A stretch of DNA of 64,000 nt from Pseudomonas sp. WS 5079. GTDB taxonomy: Bacteria; Pseudomonadota; Gammaproteobacteria; Pseudomonadales; Pseudomonadaceae. Each line of letters starts with the position of its first letter. Within the stretch, counting starts at the first letter, position 1. The DNA lies in NCBI RefSeq assembly GCF_012985465.1, contig NZ_JAAQWN010000004.1:186001-250000 (forward strand). The letters run 5' to 3'. Under the pieces are notes generated by a model. The model worked only from the letters and a program-made list of their open reading frames with translations, had not been told where the DNA came from and ran no database searches. The position numbers were made by a program, and so were the translations under genes. Shown here piece by piece: positions 44,403 through 51,935 of this stretch.

Positions 44403-44425
44403 GTGTACTTAAATGTGTACTTAAA
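44403..44425. repeat. Tandem direct repeat GTGTACTTAAA upstream of the integrase
   Basis: GTGTACTTAAA occurs at 44403-44413 and again at 44415-44425, in the gap between integrase and tRNA-Asp. Such tandem short repeats beside integrase genes are usually arm-type binding sites or part of the integrase promoter. The motif differs from the AACGGTGACC pair on the other side of the gene. Confidence 0.55.
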
Positions 44426-44465
44426 AACCGTGGCTGGAGATGGATTCCAGTGGAATTCAGAAAAC

Positions 44466-44488
44466 GAAAAAAGCGGCTCAAGGCCGCT
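44466..44488 (-). terminator. Terminator of the first tRNA-Val/tRNA-Asp operon
   Basis: On the minus strand AGCGGC-N5-GCCGCT is followed by TTTTT, 48 bp after the tRNA-Asp 3' end. Its integrity shows that the tRNA-Asp transcript unit was not interrupted by the accessory region. Confidence 0.75.
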
Positions 44489-44535
44489 ATTTCCGTAGCT
44501 TCCAGGCGTTCAGTGGGCCTTAGTGGAAGCAAATA

Positions 44536-44612
44536 TGGCGCAGCGGACGGGACTCGAACCCGCGACCCCCGGCGTGACAGGCCGGTATTCTAACCGACTG
44601 AACTACCGCTGC
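44536..44612 (-). tRNA. tRNA-Asp (GUC), copy 1
   Basis: A 77-nt tRNA including encoded CCA: acceptor GCAGCGG/CCGCTGC, anticodon arm CCGGC-CTGTCAC-GCCGG with anticodon GTC, T-loop TTCGAGT. It lies downstream of tRNA-Val on the same strand. It is identical, as far as I can compare, to the copy at 49084. Confidence 0.97.
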
Positions 44613-44630
44613 GCGTAGCATTGGACGTAA

Positions 44631-44706
44631 TGGTGGGTGATGACGGGATCGAACCGCCGACCCTCTGCTTGTAAGGCAGATGCTCTCCCAGCTGAGCTAA
44701 TCACCC
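44631..44706 (-). tRNA. tRNA-Val (UAC), copy 1
   Basis: A 76-nt tRNA with encoded CCA: acceptor GGGTGAT/ATCACCC, anticodon arm CTGCC-TTACAAG-CAG with anticodon TAC, T-loop TTCGATC. It is 18 bp upstream of tRNA-Asp in the same transcript. The second copy lies at 49180. Confidence 0.97.
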
Positions 44707-44868
44707 TTTACGTTCGGTGCGGGGCGCATCATATACGAAAAATCCGCAATGTGTTGATTTAAATGCAATTTATTTGAAATATCTTTTCGCCGGCAGCCAA
44801 CAGCCCGCAAACCTGCGCTTTTAGCGGGTAAACGCGAGTCTATTGCGTTTACCCTGCCCCGGGGCCAC

Positions 44869-44889
44869 AATTAGAAACCATTCTCAATA
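44869..44889 (+). promoter_or_regulatory. Possible Fur box upstream of fecI-like gene
   Basis: AATTAGAAACCATTCTCAATA, ending 18 bp before the sigma factor start, resembles the A/T-rich dyad of Fur sites (the reverse strand reads GAGAATGGTTTCTAATT). Iron-repressed FecI-type genes normally carry such a site at this position. The match is partial. Confidence 0.45.
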
Positions 44890-44906
44890 ACACCTGAGCC
44901 ACGCCT

Positions 44907-45425
44907 ATGTCTGTGGGTGAACCGCCATTCCAACGGGAAATAACCCAGCTCTACAGCGAGCATCATGGCTGGCTGCTCACCTGGCTGCGGCGCAAGCTGG
45001 GCTGCCGGCAGAATGCCGCCGACCTGGCACAGGACACGTTCGCACGTATCCTCAATACCCGTGAATCGGTGGCGACGATCCGCGAACCCCGGGCCTACTT
45101 GAGCACTACCGCGCGGCGGCTGATTATCGACCACGCCCGGCGCAAACAGATTGAGCAAGCCTATCTGCAAGAGTTGGCCCTGACGGTGGACGCGCTCGAA
45201 GGGTTCCAGTCACCGGAGCAGATCCACACCACCCTGGAAGCCCTGGAACAGATCGCGTTTATCCTTGAAGGCATGCATGAGTATTCGCGCCAGGCGTTCG
45301 TGCTGTATTACCTCGAAGAACTGACTCAGCAGCAGATCGCCCGGCAACTCAAGCTCTCGGAACGCACCGTGCGCAAATACCTGATCCTGGCCCTGGTGCA
45401 TTGCGGCCACAGTATGGACACCTGA
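44907..45425 (+). CDS. FecI-like ECF sigma factor for iron uptake
   Basis: A 172-residue ECF sigma factor. Region 2 is at residues about 10-78 (LYSEHHGWLLTWLRRKLGCRQNAADLAQDTFARI, REPRAYLSTTARRLIIDHARRKQ) and region 4 at about 110-165 (YYLEELTQQQIARQLKLSERTVRKYLI). It is followed 7 bp later by a FecR-like gene and then a TonB-dependent receptor with an N-terminal signalling domain, the standard cell-surface signalling arrangement. It should direct transcription of the receptor when its siderophore binds. Confidence 0.95.
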   Translation: MSVGEPPFQREITQLYSEHHGWLLTWLRRKLGCRQNAADLAQDTFARILNTRESVATIREPRAYLSTTARRLIIDHARRKQIEQAYLQELALTVDALEGFQSPEQIHTTLEALEQIAFILEGMHEYSRQAFVLYYLEELTQQQIARQLKLSERTVRKYLILALVHCGHSMDT

Positions 45426-45432
45426 GCCACCT

Positions 45433-46416
45433 ATGCCCGACGCCCGCCAACAGATCGAAGAACAAGCCGCCGAGTGGATGCTGCGCCTGCATGAAGGTGA
45501 GCTGAGCGAAGCGCAGCGCCTGGCGTTCGAGTGCTGGAAGCAACAAGGCCCGCACTACGCCGCCGCTGCCGCACGCATGGAGGCGGTGATTTCGCGGATG
45601 CAGGCCCTGCGCGGGAAAAAGGCACCGGCACGGGCGGCGCTGAATGCGGCGTTCGCCACCCAGCAATCGCGCCGCAGCAAACGCACCGTGCGCACCCTGT
45701 TGCTGCTGTGCAGCCTGGCAGTGCCTGCGGCGGCGCTGTTGGTCAGCCCGTATCCGCAGCGCTGGATGGCCGATGTGCGCAACGGCCCCGGCCAGTGGCA
45801 GACCCTGCGCCTGGCGGACGGCTCGGCACTGAGCCTCAATGGCATCAGCGCGGCCAACCTGCATTTCGACGCCACGCAGCGGCGCATCGAACTGCTGCAA
45901 GGCGAGATCCTGGTGGAGGTGGCCCACGATCAGGCGCGGCCGTTTATCGTGCAGACCGCCCAAGGCAGCATGCGCGCACTGGGCACGCGGTTTGTGGTCA
46001 AGCGCGAGGGCGACAGCACCGTGCTGAGCATGCTCGAATCCCGCGTGGCCGCCCACAGCGCCGATGCCCGGCAGACCCTGGAAGTCGCCGCCGGCTCCCA
46101 GGCCCTGATCAATGCCGACAGCGTACGCCTGACCGGCAGCATCGACCCGTCCAGCATCAACGAAGCCTGGCGCCGCCATCAACTGGTGGTGGAAAACCGG
46201 CCATTGCCCGAGGTGCTGGATGAAATCTCCCGGCATCGGTCCGGCCGCCTGCAGTTTGATCGCGCCGCCCTGCAAAGCCTGCGCGTGTCGGCCGTGATCC
46301 CCCTGGATGACAGCGACCACGCCCTGCAACTGCTGGCGCAAACCCTGCCGATAACTGTGCAAACCTATACCCCCTGGCTGGTCGTGGTGAACCCGGCCAA
46401 CACCGCCAATAAATAA
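45433..46416 (+). CDS. FecR-like anti-sigma factor/regulator
   Basis: A 327-residue protein. The N-terminal DUF4880 cytoplasmic region (QIEEQAAEWMLRLHEGELSEAQRLAFECWKQ) binds the sigma factor. A transmembrane helix (VRTLLLLCSLAVPAAALLVSPY) lies near residues 86-107, and the periplasmic FecR domain follows (GPGQWQTLRLADGSALSLNGIS, QGSMRALGTRFVV). The C-terminal part (NRPLPEVLDEISRHRSGRLQFD) is the STN-interacting domain. It passes the signal from the receptor at 46495 to the sigma factor encoded just upstream. Confidence 0.94.
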   Translation: MPDARQQIEEQAAEWMLRLHEGELSEAQRLAFECWKQQGPHYAAAAARMEAVISRMQALRGKKAPARAALNAAFATQQSRRSKRTVRTLLLLCSLAVPAAALLVSPYPQRWMADVRNGPGQWQTLRLADGSALSLNGISAANLHFDATQRRIELLQGEILVEVAHDQARPFIVQTAQGSMRALGTRFVVKREGDSTVLSMLESRVAAHSADARQTLEVAAGSQALINADSVRLTGSIDPSSINEAWRRHQLVVENRPLPEVLDEISRHRSGRLQFDRAALQSLRVSAVIPLDDSDHALQLLAQTLPITVQTYTPWLVVVNPANTANK

Positions 46417-46494
46417 TTATTCGCATTTGCTTCCGGTTTTTGTGCAGTTGCCCGTCAAGCAAGGTAATTCGACACCTAAAGGATTGCCTTCACC

Positions 46495-48933
46495 ATGCAC
46501 ACCCCTTCCTACCCGCGTGGGCGCTTTGGCCTGCTGAGAAGTGCACCGTTTTCCCTGGCCGTGCTCGCCGCCACCGTTGGCGCCCTGCACATCAACCTGG
46601 CCCAGGCGGATACGGCCAGCACCGCCGCCCAGGCGTACAACATTCCTGCCGGGCCCCTGGGCAGCTCGCTCAACCGCTTTGCCCAGCAGGCCGGCGTGGC
46701 GATTGTGTTCCAGTCCCGCGAGCTGCAAGGCCTCGATGGCCCGGGCCTGCAAGGCAACTACGGGATCCAGGACGGTTTCGACCGGCTGCTGCAGGGCAGC
46801 GGCTACGTCGCGGTAAAGGGCGACCAGGTGTATGCGCTGCAACCCGCGCCGACTGCCAGCAACGGCAGCATGGAACTGGGCCCGACCCAGGTCACCGGCA
46901 ACCAGTTGGGTAACGTCACCGAAGACAGCGGGTCCTACACCCCCGGCAGCATCGCCACCGCCACGCGCCTGGTGCTTACGCCCAAGGAAACCCCGCAGTC
47001 CGTCAGCGTCGTTACCCGCCAGCACATGGACGACTTTGGCCTGAACAACGTCGACGATGTGATGCGCCATACCCCGGGCATCACCGTGTCGGCCTTCGAC
47101 AGCGAGCGCAGCAACTACTACGCCCGTGGTTTTTCGATCAATAACTTCCAGTACGACGGCATTCCTTCGACGGCGCGCAACGTTGCCTATTCGGCGGGCA
47201 ACACCCTGAGCGACATGGCGATCTACGACCGCGTCGAAGTACTCAAGGGCGCCACCGGCCTGCTCACCGGCGCCGGCTCCCTGGGCGCGACGATCAACCT
47301 GGTGCGCAAGAAGCCCACCGCCGATTTCAAGGGGCATGCCACCCTCGGCGCCGGTTCCTGGGACAACTACCGCAGCGAACTGGACGTCAGCGGCCCGCTG
47401 ACCGAGAGCGGTAATGTGCGTGGCCGGGCGGTCGCGGCCTACCAGGACAAGCAATCGTTCATGGACCACTACTCGCGCAAGAGCCCGACGTACTACGGCA
47501 TCATGGAATTCGACCTGTCGCCGGACACCCTGCTGACCGTCGGCGGCGATTACCAGGATACGTTGCCCAAGGGCTCTTCCTGGTCAGGCAGCTTCCCGCT
47601 GATCAACTCCAAGGGCGAGCGCAACAAGGTCAAGCGCTCGTTCAACAACGCCGCCGACTGGAGCAGTTGGGAGCAATACACCCGCACCGTGTTCGCCATG
47701 CTCGAGCATGACCTGGGCAACGGCTGGGTGACCAAGTTGCAACTGGACCACAAGATCAACGGTTACCACGCGCTGATGGGTTCGATCCAGGGCGACCAGC
47801 CGCAGCCGGACGGCACCGCACAACTCACCTCAGGCAAGTACACCGGGGAAACAGTCAGCGATTCCGCCGACCTGTACGTGAGTGGCCCGTTCAGCCTGGG
47901 CGGGCGCGAGCATGAACTGGTGCTGGGCGGTTCCATCAGCGCCTCCGAATGGAAAGGCAAAGGCTATTGGAACCTCAGCCCAAACATCGTCGACTTCAAT
48001 AACTGGCACGGCCACGCCGCCATTCCGGACTGGGGCGATGCCCAATCCCTGACCGACGACACCGTGCGCCAGACTGGCGCCTATGTGACCACACGCCTGA
48101 ACCTGGCCGATGACCTCAAGCTGTTGCTGGGTGGGCGAGTGGTCAACTACCAGGTCACGGGCTATAACCCCAACTATCGCGAGTCCGGGCGATTCGTGCC
48201 GTACGTCGGCGCTGTGTATGACTTGAACGACACCTACTCGGTGTACGCCAGCTACACCGATATCTTCATGCCCCAGGAAAACTACAACCGCGACCGGGAT
48301 AACAAGCTGCTTGAGCCGGATGAAGGCCAGAACTGGGAATTGGGCGTGAAAGCCGACTTCCTCGATGGCCGGGTGAACGCCAGCGCGGCGTACTTTGAAA
48401 TCCATGAGTCCAATCGCGCGCTGTCGGATGACGCCTACAACAATCAGACGCCGATCCCATCCAACTATGCCTATAAGAGCAGCAAGGCCGTGACCAAGGG
48501 CTACGAAGTGGAGATGTCCGGCGAGATCGCCCCCGGCTGGCAGCTCCAGGCCGGCTACACCCACAAGATCGTGCGCGATGACAAGGACGTGAAGATCTCC
48601 ACGTTCGAGCCTGAAGACCAGGTCAAGCTGTACACCACCTACAAGCTCAAGGGCGACCTCGACAAGTTGACCGTCGGCGGCGGCGTGCGCTGGCAGAGCG
48701 TGGGTTGGCAGGATATCTACAACACCCCGCATAACGGGTATGAAGAGTTTTCCCAGCAAGCCTACTGGCTGGTGGACCTGATGACCCGTTACCAGGTCAC
48801 CAAAAATCTGTCGGCGACACTGAACGTCAACAACATCTTCGACAAGTCCTACTACACCAACATCGGCTTCTATAACTCGGCAGCCTACGGTGAACCACGT
48901 AACTTCATGGTCACTACGCGCTGGGATTTCTAA
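46495..48933 (+). CDS. TonB-dependent siderophore receptor with signalling (STN) domain
   Basis: An 812-residue outer-membrane receptor. The signal peptide covers about residues 1-39 (LAVLAATVGALHINLAQA). The STN signalling domain covers about 45-115 (NIPAGPLGSSLNRFAQQAGVAIVF). Then come the TonB-box region, a plug domain (TPQSVSVVTRQHMDDFGLNN, VEVLKGATGLLTGAGSLGATINLVRKKP) and a 22-strand barrel ending in the aromatic residue F (TTRWDF). The STN domain signals to the FecR-like protein encoded 78 bp upstream. The exact siderophore cannot be read from the sequence; the layout is that of FpvA/FoxA/FiuA-type transducers. Confidence 0.95.
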   Translation: MHTPSYPRGRFGLLRSAPFSLAVLAATVGALHINLAQADTASTAAQAYNIPAGPLGSSLNRFAQQAGVAIVFQSRELQGLDGPGLQGNYGIQDGFDRLLQGSGYVAVKGDQVYALQPAPTASNGSMELGPTQVTGNQLGNVTEDSGSYTPGSIATATRLVLTPKETPQSVSVVTRQHMDDFGLNNVDDVMRHTPGITVSAFDSERSNYYARGFSINNFQYDGIPSTARNVAYSAGNTLSDMAIYDRVEVLKGATGLLTGAGSLGATINLVRKKPTADFKGHATLGAGSWDNYRSELDVSGPLTESGNVRGRAVAAYQDKQSFMDHYSRKSPTYYGIMEFDLSPDTLLTVGGDYQDTLPKGSSWSGSFPLINSKGERNKVKRSFNNAADWSSWEQYTRTVFAMLEHDLGNGWVTKLQLDHKINGYHALMGSIQGDQPQPDGTAQLTSGKYTGETVSDSADLYVSGPFSLGGREHELVLGGSISASEWKGKGYWNLSPNIVDFNNWHGHAAIPDWGDAQSLTDDTVRQTGAYVTTRLNLADDLKLLLGGRVVNYQVTGYNPNYRESGRFVPYVGAVYDLNDTYSVYASYTDIFMPQENYNRDRDNKLLEPDEGQNWELGVKADFLDGRVNASAAYFEIHESNRALSDDAYNNQTPIPSNYAYKSSKAVTKGYEVEMSGEIAPGWQLQAGYTHKIVRDDKDVKISTFEPEDQVKLYTTYKLKGDLDKLTVGGGVRWQSVGWQDIYNTPHNGYEEFSQQAYWLVDLMTRYQVTKNLSATLNVNNIFDKSYYTNIGFYNSAAYGEPRNFMVTTRWDF

Positions 48934-48947
48934 GCGCCCCATAAAAA

Positions 48948-48985
48948 ACGCCCCCGGTCATCGGAAATGACCGGGGGCGTTTTTA
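48948..48985 (+). terminator. Strong terminator after the TonB receptor gene
   Basis: ACGCCCCCGGTCA and TGACCGGGGGCGT form a 13-bp perfect stem with a 7-nt loop, followed by TTTTAT and preceded by AAAAAA, so it can act in both directions. It lies 15 bp after the receptor stop. Confidence 0.9.
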
Positions 48986-49015
48986 TGAGCGGGGATTTTC
49001 GCAAACCCCAGACAG

Positions 49016-49041
49016 CAAAAAGCCCGCTCGATGAGCGGGCT
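49016..49041 (-). terminator. Terminator of the second tRNA-Val/tRNA-Asp operon
   Basis: On the minus strand AGCCCGCTC-N3-GAGCGGGCT is followed by TTTTT, 43 bp after the tRNA-Asp 3' end at 49084. It matches in position the terminator of copy 1 but not in sequence. Confidence 0.85.
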
Positions 49042-49083
49042 TTCTGTGGTGACCTGGCGTTCAGTGTTCCAGGTTACCGAATA

Positions 49084-49160
49084 TGGCGCAGCGGACGGGA
49101 CTCGAACCCGCGACCCCCGGCGTGACAGGCCGGTATTCTAACCGACTGAACTACCGCTGC
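49084..49160 (-). tRNA. tRNA-Asp (GUC), copy 2
   Basis: Same 77-nt sequence as copy 1 at 44536, anticodon GTC, with encoded CCA. The short flanks differ: GCGTTCAGTG and AATATGGCGC are shared around the 3' end while the sequence between them has diverged. Confidence 0.97.
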
Positions 49161-49179
49161 GCGTAACACATGAAGCGAA

Positions 49180-49255
49180 TGGTGGGTGATGACGGGATCG
49201 AACCGCCGACCCTCTGCTTGTAAGGCAGATGCTCTCCCAGCTGAGCTAATCACCC
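49180..49255 (-). tRNA. tRNA-Val (UAC), copy 2
   Basis: Same 76-nt sequence as copy 1 at 44631, anticodon TAC, 19 bp upstream of tRNA-Asp copy 2. The tRNA pair is a direct repeat of about 170 bp with the FecI-FecR-receptor unit between the copies. Confidence 0.97.
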
Positions 49256-49414
49256 TTCGTTTCGGTGTGGCGCGCATTCTACGGAGCGACCATAAGTCTG
49301 GCAAGCACTTTCTTAAATCTTTTTTTTCAGCCCTTCCAATGGCTTAGGCAGGGTTGGCCTCAGGCCTTATCAAGAGAATAATGCCCCACTTTGTATAAAG
49401 GAGAGACTCACCCC

Positions 49415-50335
49415 ATGTGGTTCAAGAACCTGCTTATCTATCGCCTGACCCAAGATCTGCCTGTTGATGCCGAGGCGTTGGAAGCTGCAATGGCCACCAA
49501 ACCGGCGCGCCCTTGTGCAAGCCAGGAGTTGACCACTTACGGTTTCGTCGCGCCTTTTGGTAAAGGTGAAGACGCGCCCCTGGTGCACGTCAGCGGTGAC
49601 TTCCTGCTGATCGCTGCGCGCAAGGAAGAACGTATCCTGCCCGGTAGCGTGGTGCGTGACGCGGTCAAGGAAAAGGTCGAAGAGATCGAAGCCGAGCAAA
49701 TGCGCAAGGTCTATAAAAAGGAACGGGACCAGATCAAGGATGAAATCATCCAGGCCTTCCTGCCCCGCGCCTTTATCCGTCGTTCGTCGACCTTTGCTGC
49801 CATCGCACCGAAACAGGGCCTGATCCTGGTCAACTCGGCCAGCCCCAAGCGCGCCGAAGACCTGCTGTCGACCCTGCGTGAAGTGATCGGCACCCTGCCA
49901 GTACGCCCGCTGACCGTGAAAACCGCGCCAACCGCAATCATGACCGACTGGGTCACCACCCAGAAGCCGGCCGCTGACTTCTTCGTGCTCGACGAATGCG
50001 AACTGCGCGACACCCACGAAGACGGTGGCATCGTGCGCTGCAAGCGCCAGGACCTGACCGGCGAAGAAATCCAGCTGCACCTGACCACCGGCAAGGTCGT
50101 GACCCAACTGTCCCTGGCCTGGCAGGACAAGCTGTCGTTCATGCTCGACGACAAAATGACCGTCAAGCGCCTGAAGTTCGAGGACCTGCTGCAAGACCAG
50201 GCCGAACAGGACGGCGGCGACGAGGCCCTGGGCCAACTGGATGCAAGCTTTACCCTGATGATGCTGACCTTCGGCGACTTCCTGCCGGCACTGGTGGAAG
50301 CACTGGGCGGCGAAGAGACCCCGCAAGGCATCTAA
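49415..50335 (+). CDS. rdgC: Recombination-associated protein RdgC
   Basis: A 306-residue protein starting [20 protein letters not shown] at 49415, after AAAGGAGAG; the open frame begins earlier at a TTG that is not needed. The typical RdgC segments [38 protein letters not shown] and [22 protein letters not shown] are present. RdgC forms a ring-shaped dimer on duplex DNA and modulates RecA. It is a core gene of gammaproteobacteria and marks the return to the conserved chromosome. Confidence 0.97.
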   Translation: MWFKNLLIYRLTQDLPVDAEALEAAMATKPARPCASQELTTYGFVAPFGKGEDAPLVHVSGDFLLIAARKEERILPGSVVRDAVKEKVEEIEAEQMRKVYKKERDQIKDEIIQAFLPRAFIRRSSTFAAIAPKQGLILVNSASPKRAEDLLSTLREVIGTLPVRPLTVKTAPTAIMTDWVTTQKPAADFFVLDECELRDTHEDGGIVRCKRQDLTGEEIQLHLTTGKVVTQLSLAWQDKLSFMLDDKMTVKRLKFEDLLQDQAEQDGGDEALGQLDASFTLMMLTFGDFLPALVEALGGEETPQGI

Positions 50336-50350
50336 AACAGGCACGTTCAA

Positions 50351-50439
50351 TGTAGGAGCTGGCTTGCCTGCGATGGCGGTGTATCAGTTACAGAGTCACT
50401 GACTGACATACCGCTATCGCTGGCAAGCCAGCTCCTACA
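50351..50439. repeat. REPIN (paired REP sequences)
   Basis: TGTAGGAGCTGGCTTGCC at the left is inverted as GGCAAGCCAGCTCCTACA at the right, 53 bp apart. This doublet of inverted REP-like arms is typical of extragenic repeats in fluorescent pseudomonads and lies between rdgC and the BASS transporter. Confidence 0.85.
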
Positions 50440-50486
50440 GTTGATGGGGTTGCCAGTTCCAGCACTCTAATAATAAGGACATCACC

Positions 50487-51443
50487 ATGCGCGCACTCGC
50501 CGCCTTGAGCCGCTTCGTCGGCAATACCTTCGCCTACTGGGTGCTGATTTTTGCCGTGGTCGCGTTCCTGCAGCCCAGCTGGTTTATCGGCCTGAAAAGC
50601 GCCATCGTGCCGCTGCTGGGCCTGGTGATGTTCGGCATGGGCCTGACCCTCAAACTTGAAGATTTCGCTGAGGTCGCACGCCATCCGTGGCGCGTGGCCC
50701 TGGGTGTGGTCGCGCACTTTGTGATCATGCCGGGGGTGGCCTGGTTGCTGTGCCAGGCCTTCCAACTGCCACCGGAAATCGCCGTCGGCGTGATCCTGGT
50801 CGGCTGCTGCCCAAGCGGTACCTCGTCCAACGTCATGACCTGGCTGGCCCGGGGCGACCTGGCGCTGTCGGTGGCCATCGCCGCCGTCACCACCCTCCTC
50901 GCCCCGCTGCTCACCCCGGCGCTGATCTGGCTGCTGGCTTCGGCGTGGCTACCGGTGTCGTTCATGGAGCTGTTCTGGTCGATCCTGCAAGTGGTACTGC
51001 TGCCCATCGTGCTTGGGGTATTGGCACAACGCCTGCTGGGTGATCGGGTGCGACATGCCGTTGATGTGCTGCCACTGGTGTCGGTGGTCAGCATCGTGAT
51101 TATCGTCGCGGCTGTGGTCGCAGCGAGCCAGGCGAAGATTGCCGAATCGGGTCTGCTGATCATGGCGGTGGTGATGCTGCACAACAGCTTCGGCTACTTG
51201 CTCGGTTACTTCACCGGCCGCGTGTTCAAGTTGCCACTGGCCCAGCGCAAGTCGTTGGCGCTGGAAGTGGGCATGCAGAACTCGGGGCTGGGCGCCGCAC
51301 TGGCCAGTGCGCATTTTTCGCCACTGGCAGCGGTGCCCAGTGCGCTGTTCAGCGTCTGGCACAATATTTCCGGGGCGCTGTTGTCGACGTATTTCCGCCG
51401 GATGAGCGAGAAGGAAGATCGCAAGGCCCTTGCCGAAACTTGA
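50487..51443 (+). CDS. BASS-family (bile acid:sodium symporter-like) transporter
   Basis: A 318-residue membrane protein with about nine to ten hydrophobic helices. Family signatures include IVPLLGLVMFGMGLTLKLEDF, VILVGCCPSGTSSNVMTWLARGDLALSVAIAAVTT and LALEVGMQNSGLGAALASAHF. The GTSSN and MQNSGL motifs form the sodium and substrate region of the fold. Bacterial members such as PanS carry organic anions (pantoate and similar compounds). The substrate here cannot be told. TAATAAGGA precedes the ATG. Confidence 0.93.
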   Translation: MRALAALSRFVGNTFAYWVLIFAVVAFLQPSWFIGLKSAIVPLLGLVMFGMGLTLKLEDFAEVARHPWRVALGVVAHFVIMPGVAWLLCQAFQLPPEIAVGVILVGCCPSGTSSNVMTWLARGDLALSVAIAAVTTLLAPLLTPALIWLLASAWLPVSFMELFWSILQVVLLPIVLGVLAQRLLGDRVRHAVDVLPLVSVVSIVIIVAAVVAASQAKIAESGLLIMAVVMLHNSFGYLLGYFTGRVFKLPLAQRKSLALEVGMQNSGLGAALASAHFSPLAAVPSALFSVWHNISGALLSTYFRRMSEKEDRKALAET

Positions 51444-51477
51444 TCGGGTGCTGGCTTTTCGGCACTCTACCCATCTT

Positions 51478-51527
51478 CGCGGGGACGACCCCGCGACTCG
51501 TTCGAGCATTAATCCGGGGACGACCCC
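51478..51527 (+). ncRNA. Guanidine-II (mini-ykkC) riboswitch
   Basis: Two consecutive hairpins with the diagnostic ACGA loop closed by G-C pairs: CGCGGGG-ACGA-CCCCGCG (51478-51495) and GGGG-ACGA-CCCC (51516-51527), separated by 20 nt and lying directly before the ribosome-binding site (AAAAGGAAGG) of an SMR exporter. This is the exact guanidine-II architecture. On binding guanidinium the two loops pair and free the ribosome site. Confidence 0.95.
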
Positions 51528-51548
51528 ACTTCTAAAAGGAAGGTCAAT

Positions 51549-51863
51549 ATGTCCTGGGTCATTCTGTTTTTCGCCGGGTTGTTTGAAGTTGGCTGGGCCG
51601 TCGGCCTGAAATACACCGACGGCTTCAGCAAACCAATGCCCACTGCCCTGACGATTGCCGCCATGGCCGTCAGCCTCGGCCTGCTGGGGCTGGCGATGAA
51701 GGAACTGCCGCTGGGCACCGCCTATGCGATCTGGACCGGGGTCGGTGCAGTGGGCACGGTGATTGCCGGGATTATCCTGTTTGGGGAGTCCATGGCGCTG
51801 TTTCGCTTGGCCAGTGTGGCGCTGATTATTGCCGGGTTGATCGGGCTCAAGATTAGCGCCTGA
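51549..51863 (+). CDS. gdx: SMR-family guanidinium exporter (Gdx/SugE type)
   Basis: A 104-residue, four-helix protein: [32 protein letters not shown]. The conserved glutamate in the first helix (E13 of [13 protein letters not shown]) and the [15 protein letters not shown] and [28 protein letters not shown] segments define the SugE/Gdx subtype. Those with a guanidine riboswitch export guanidinium in exchange for protons. Control by the guanidine-II element just upstream makes this assignment firm. Confidence 0.95.
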   Translation: MSWVILFFAGLFEVGWAVGLKYTDGFSKPMPTALTIAAMAVSLGLLGLAMKELPLGTAYAIWTGVGAVGTVIAGIILFGESMALFRLASVALIIAGLIGLKISA

Positions 51864-51870
51864 TGCTTTT

Positions 51871-51924
51871 GCCGGCGATGAGGCCCTTGAATCCCGTGAT
51901 GGATTTTCGGGCCTCATCGCCGGC
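51871..51924. repeat. 16-bp inverted repeat between convergent genes
   Basis: GCCGGCGATGAGGCCC and GGGCCTCATCGCCGGC pair perfectly with a 22-nt loop, between the ends of the gdx gene and the MFS-PlsC gene. It may serve both as a REP-like repeat and as a bidirectional transcription barrier. Confidence 0.75.
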
Positions 51925-51935
51925 GAGCCGGGCTC

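Noticed and set aside
44466..44612. tRNA-Asp as the integration target of the integrase
   Set aside because: Its gene and its terminator are intact and no copy of its 3' end was seen to the left. The better attachment candidate is the tRNA-Pro fragment that overlaps the integrase gene.
45349..48942. Long minus-strand open frames (337, 350 and 370 codons) across the FecR and TonB-receptor genes
   Set aside because: These are antisense shadows in GC-rich coding DNA; the plus strand encodes a complete FecI-FecR-receptor unit.
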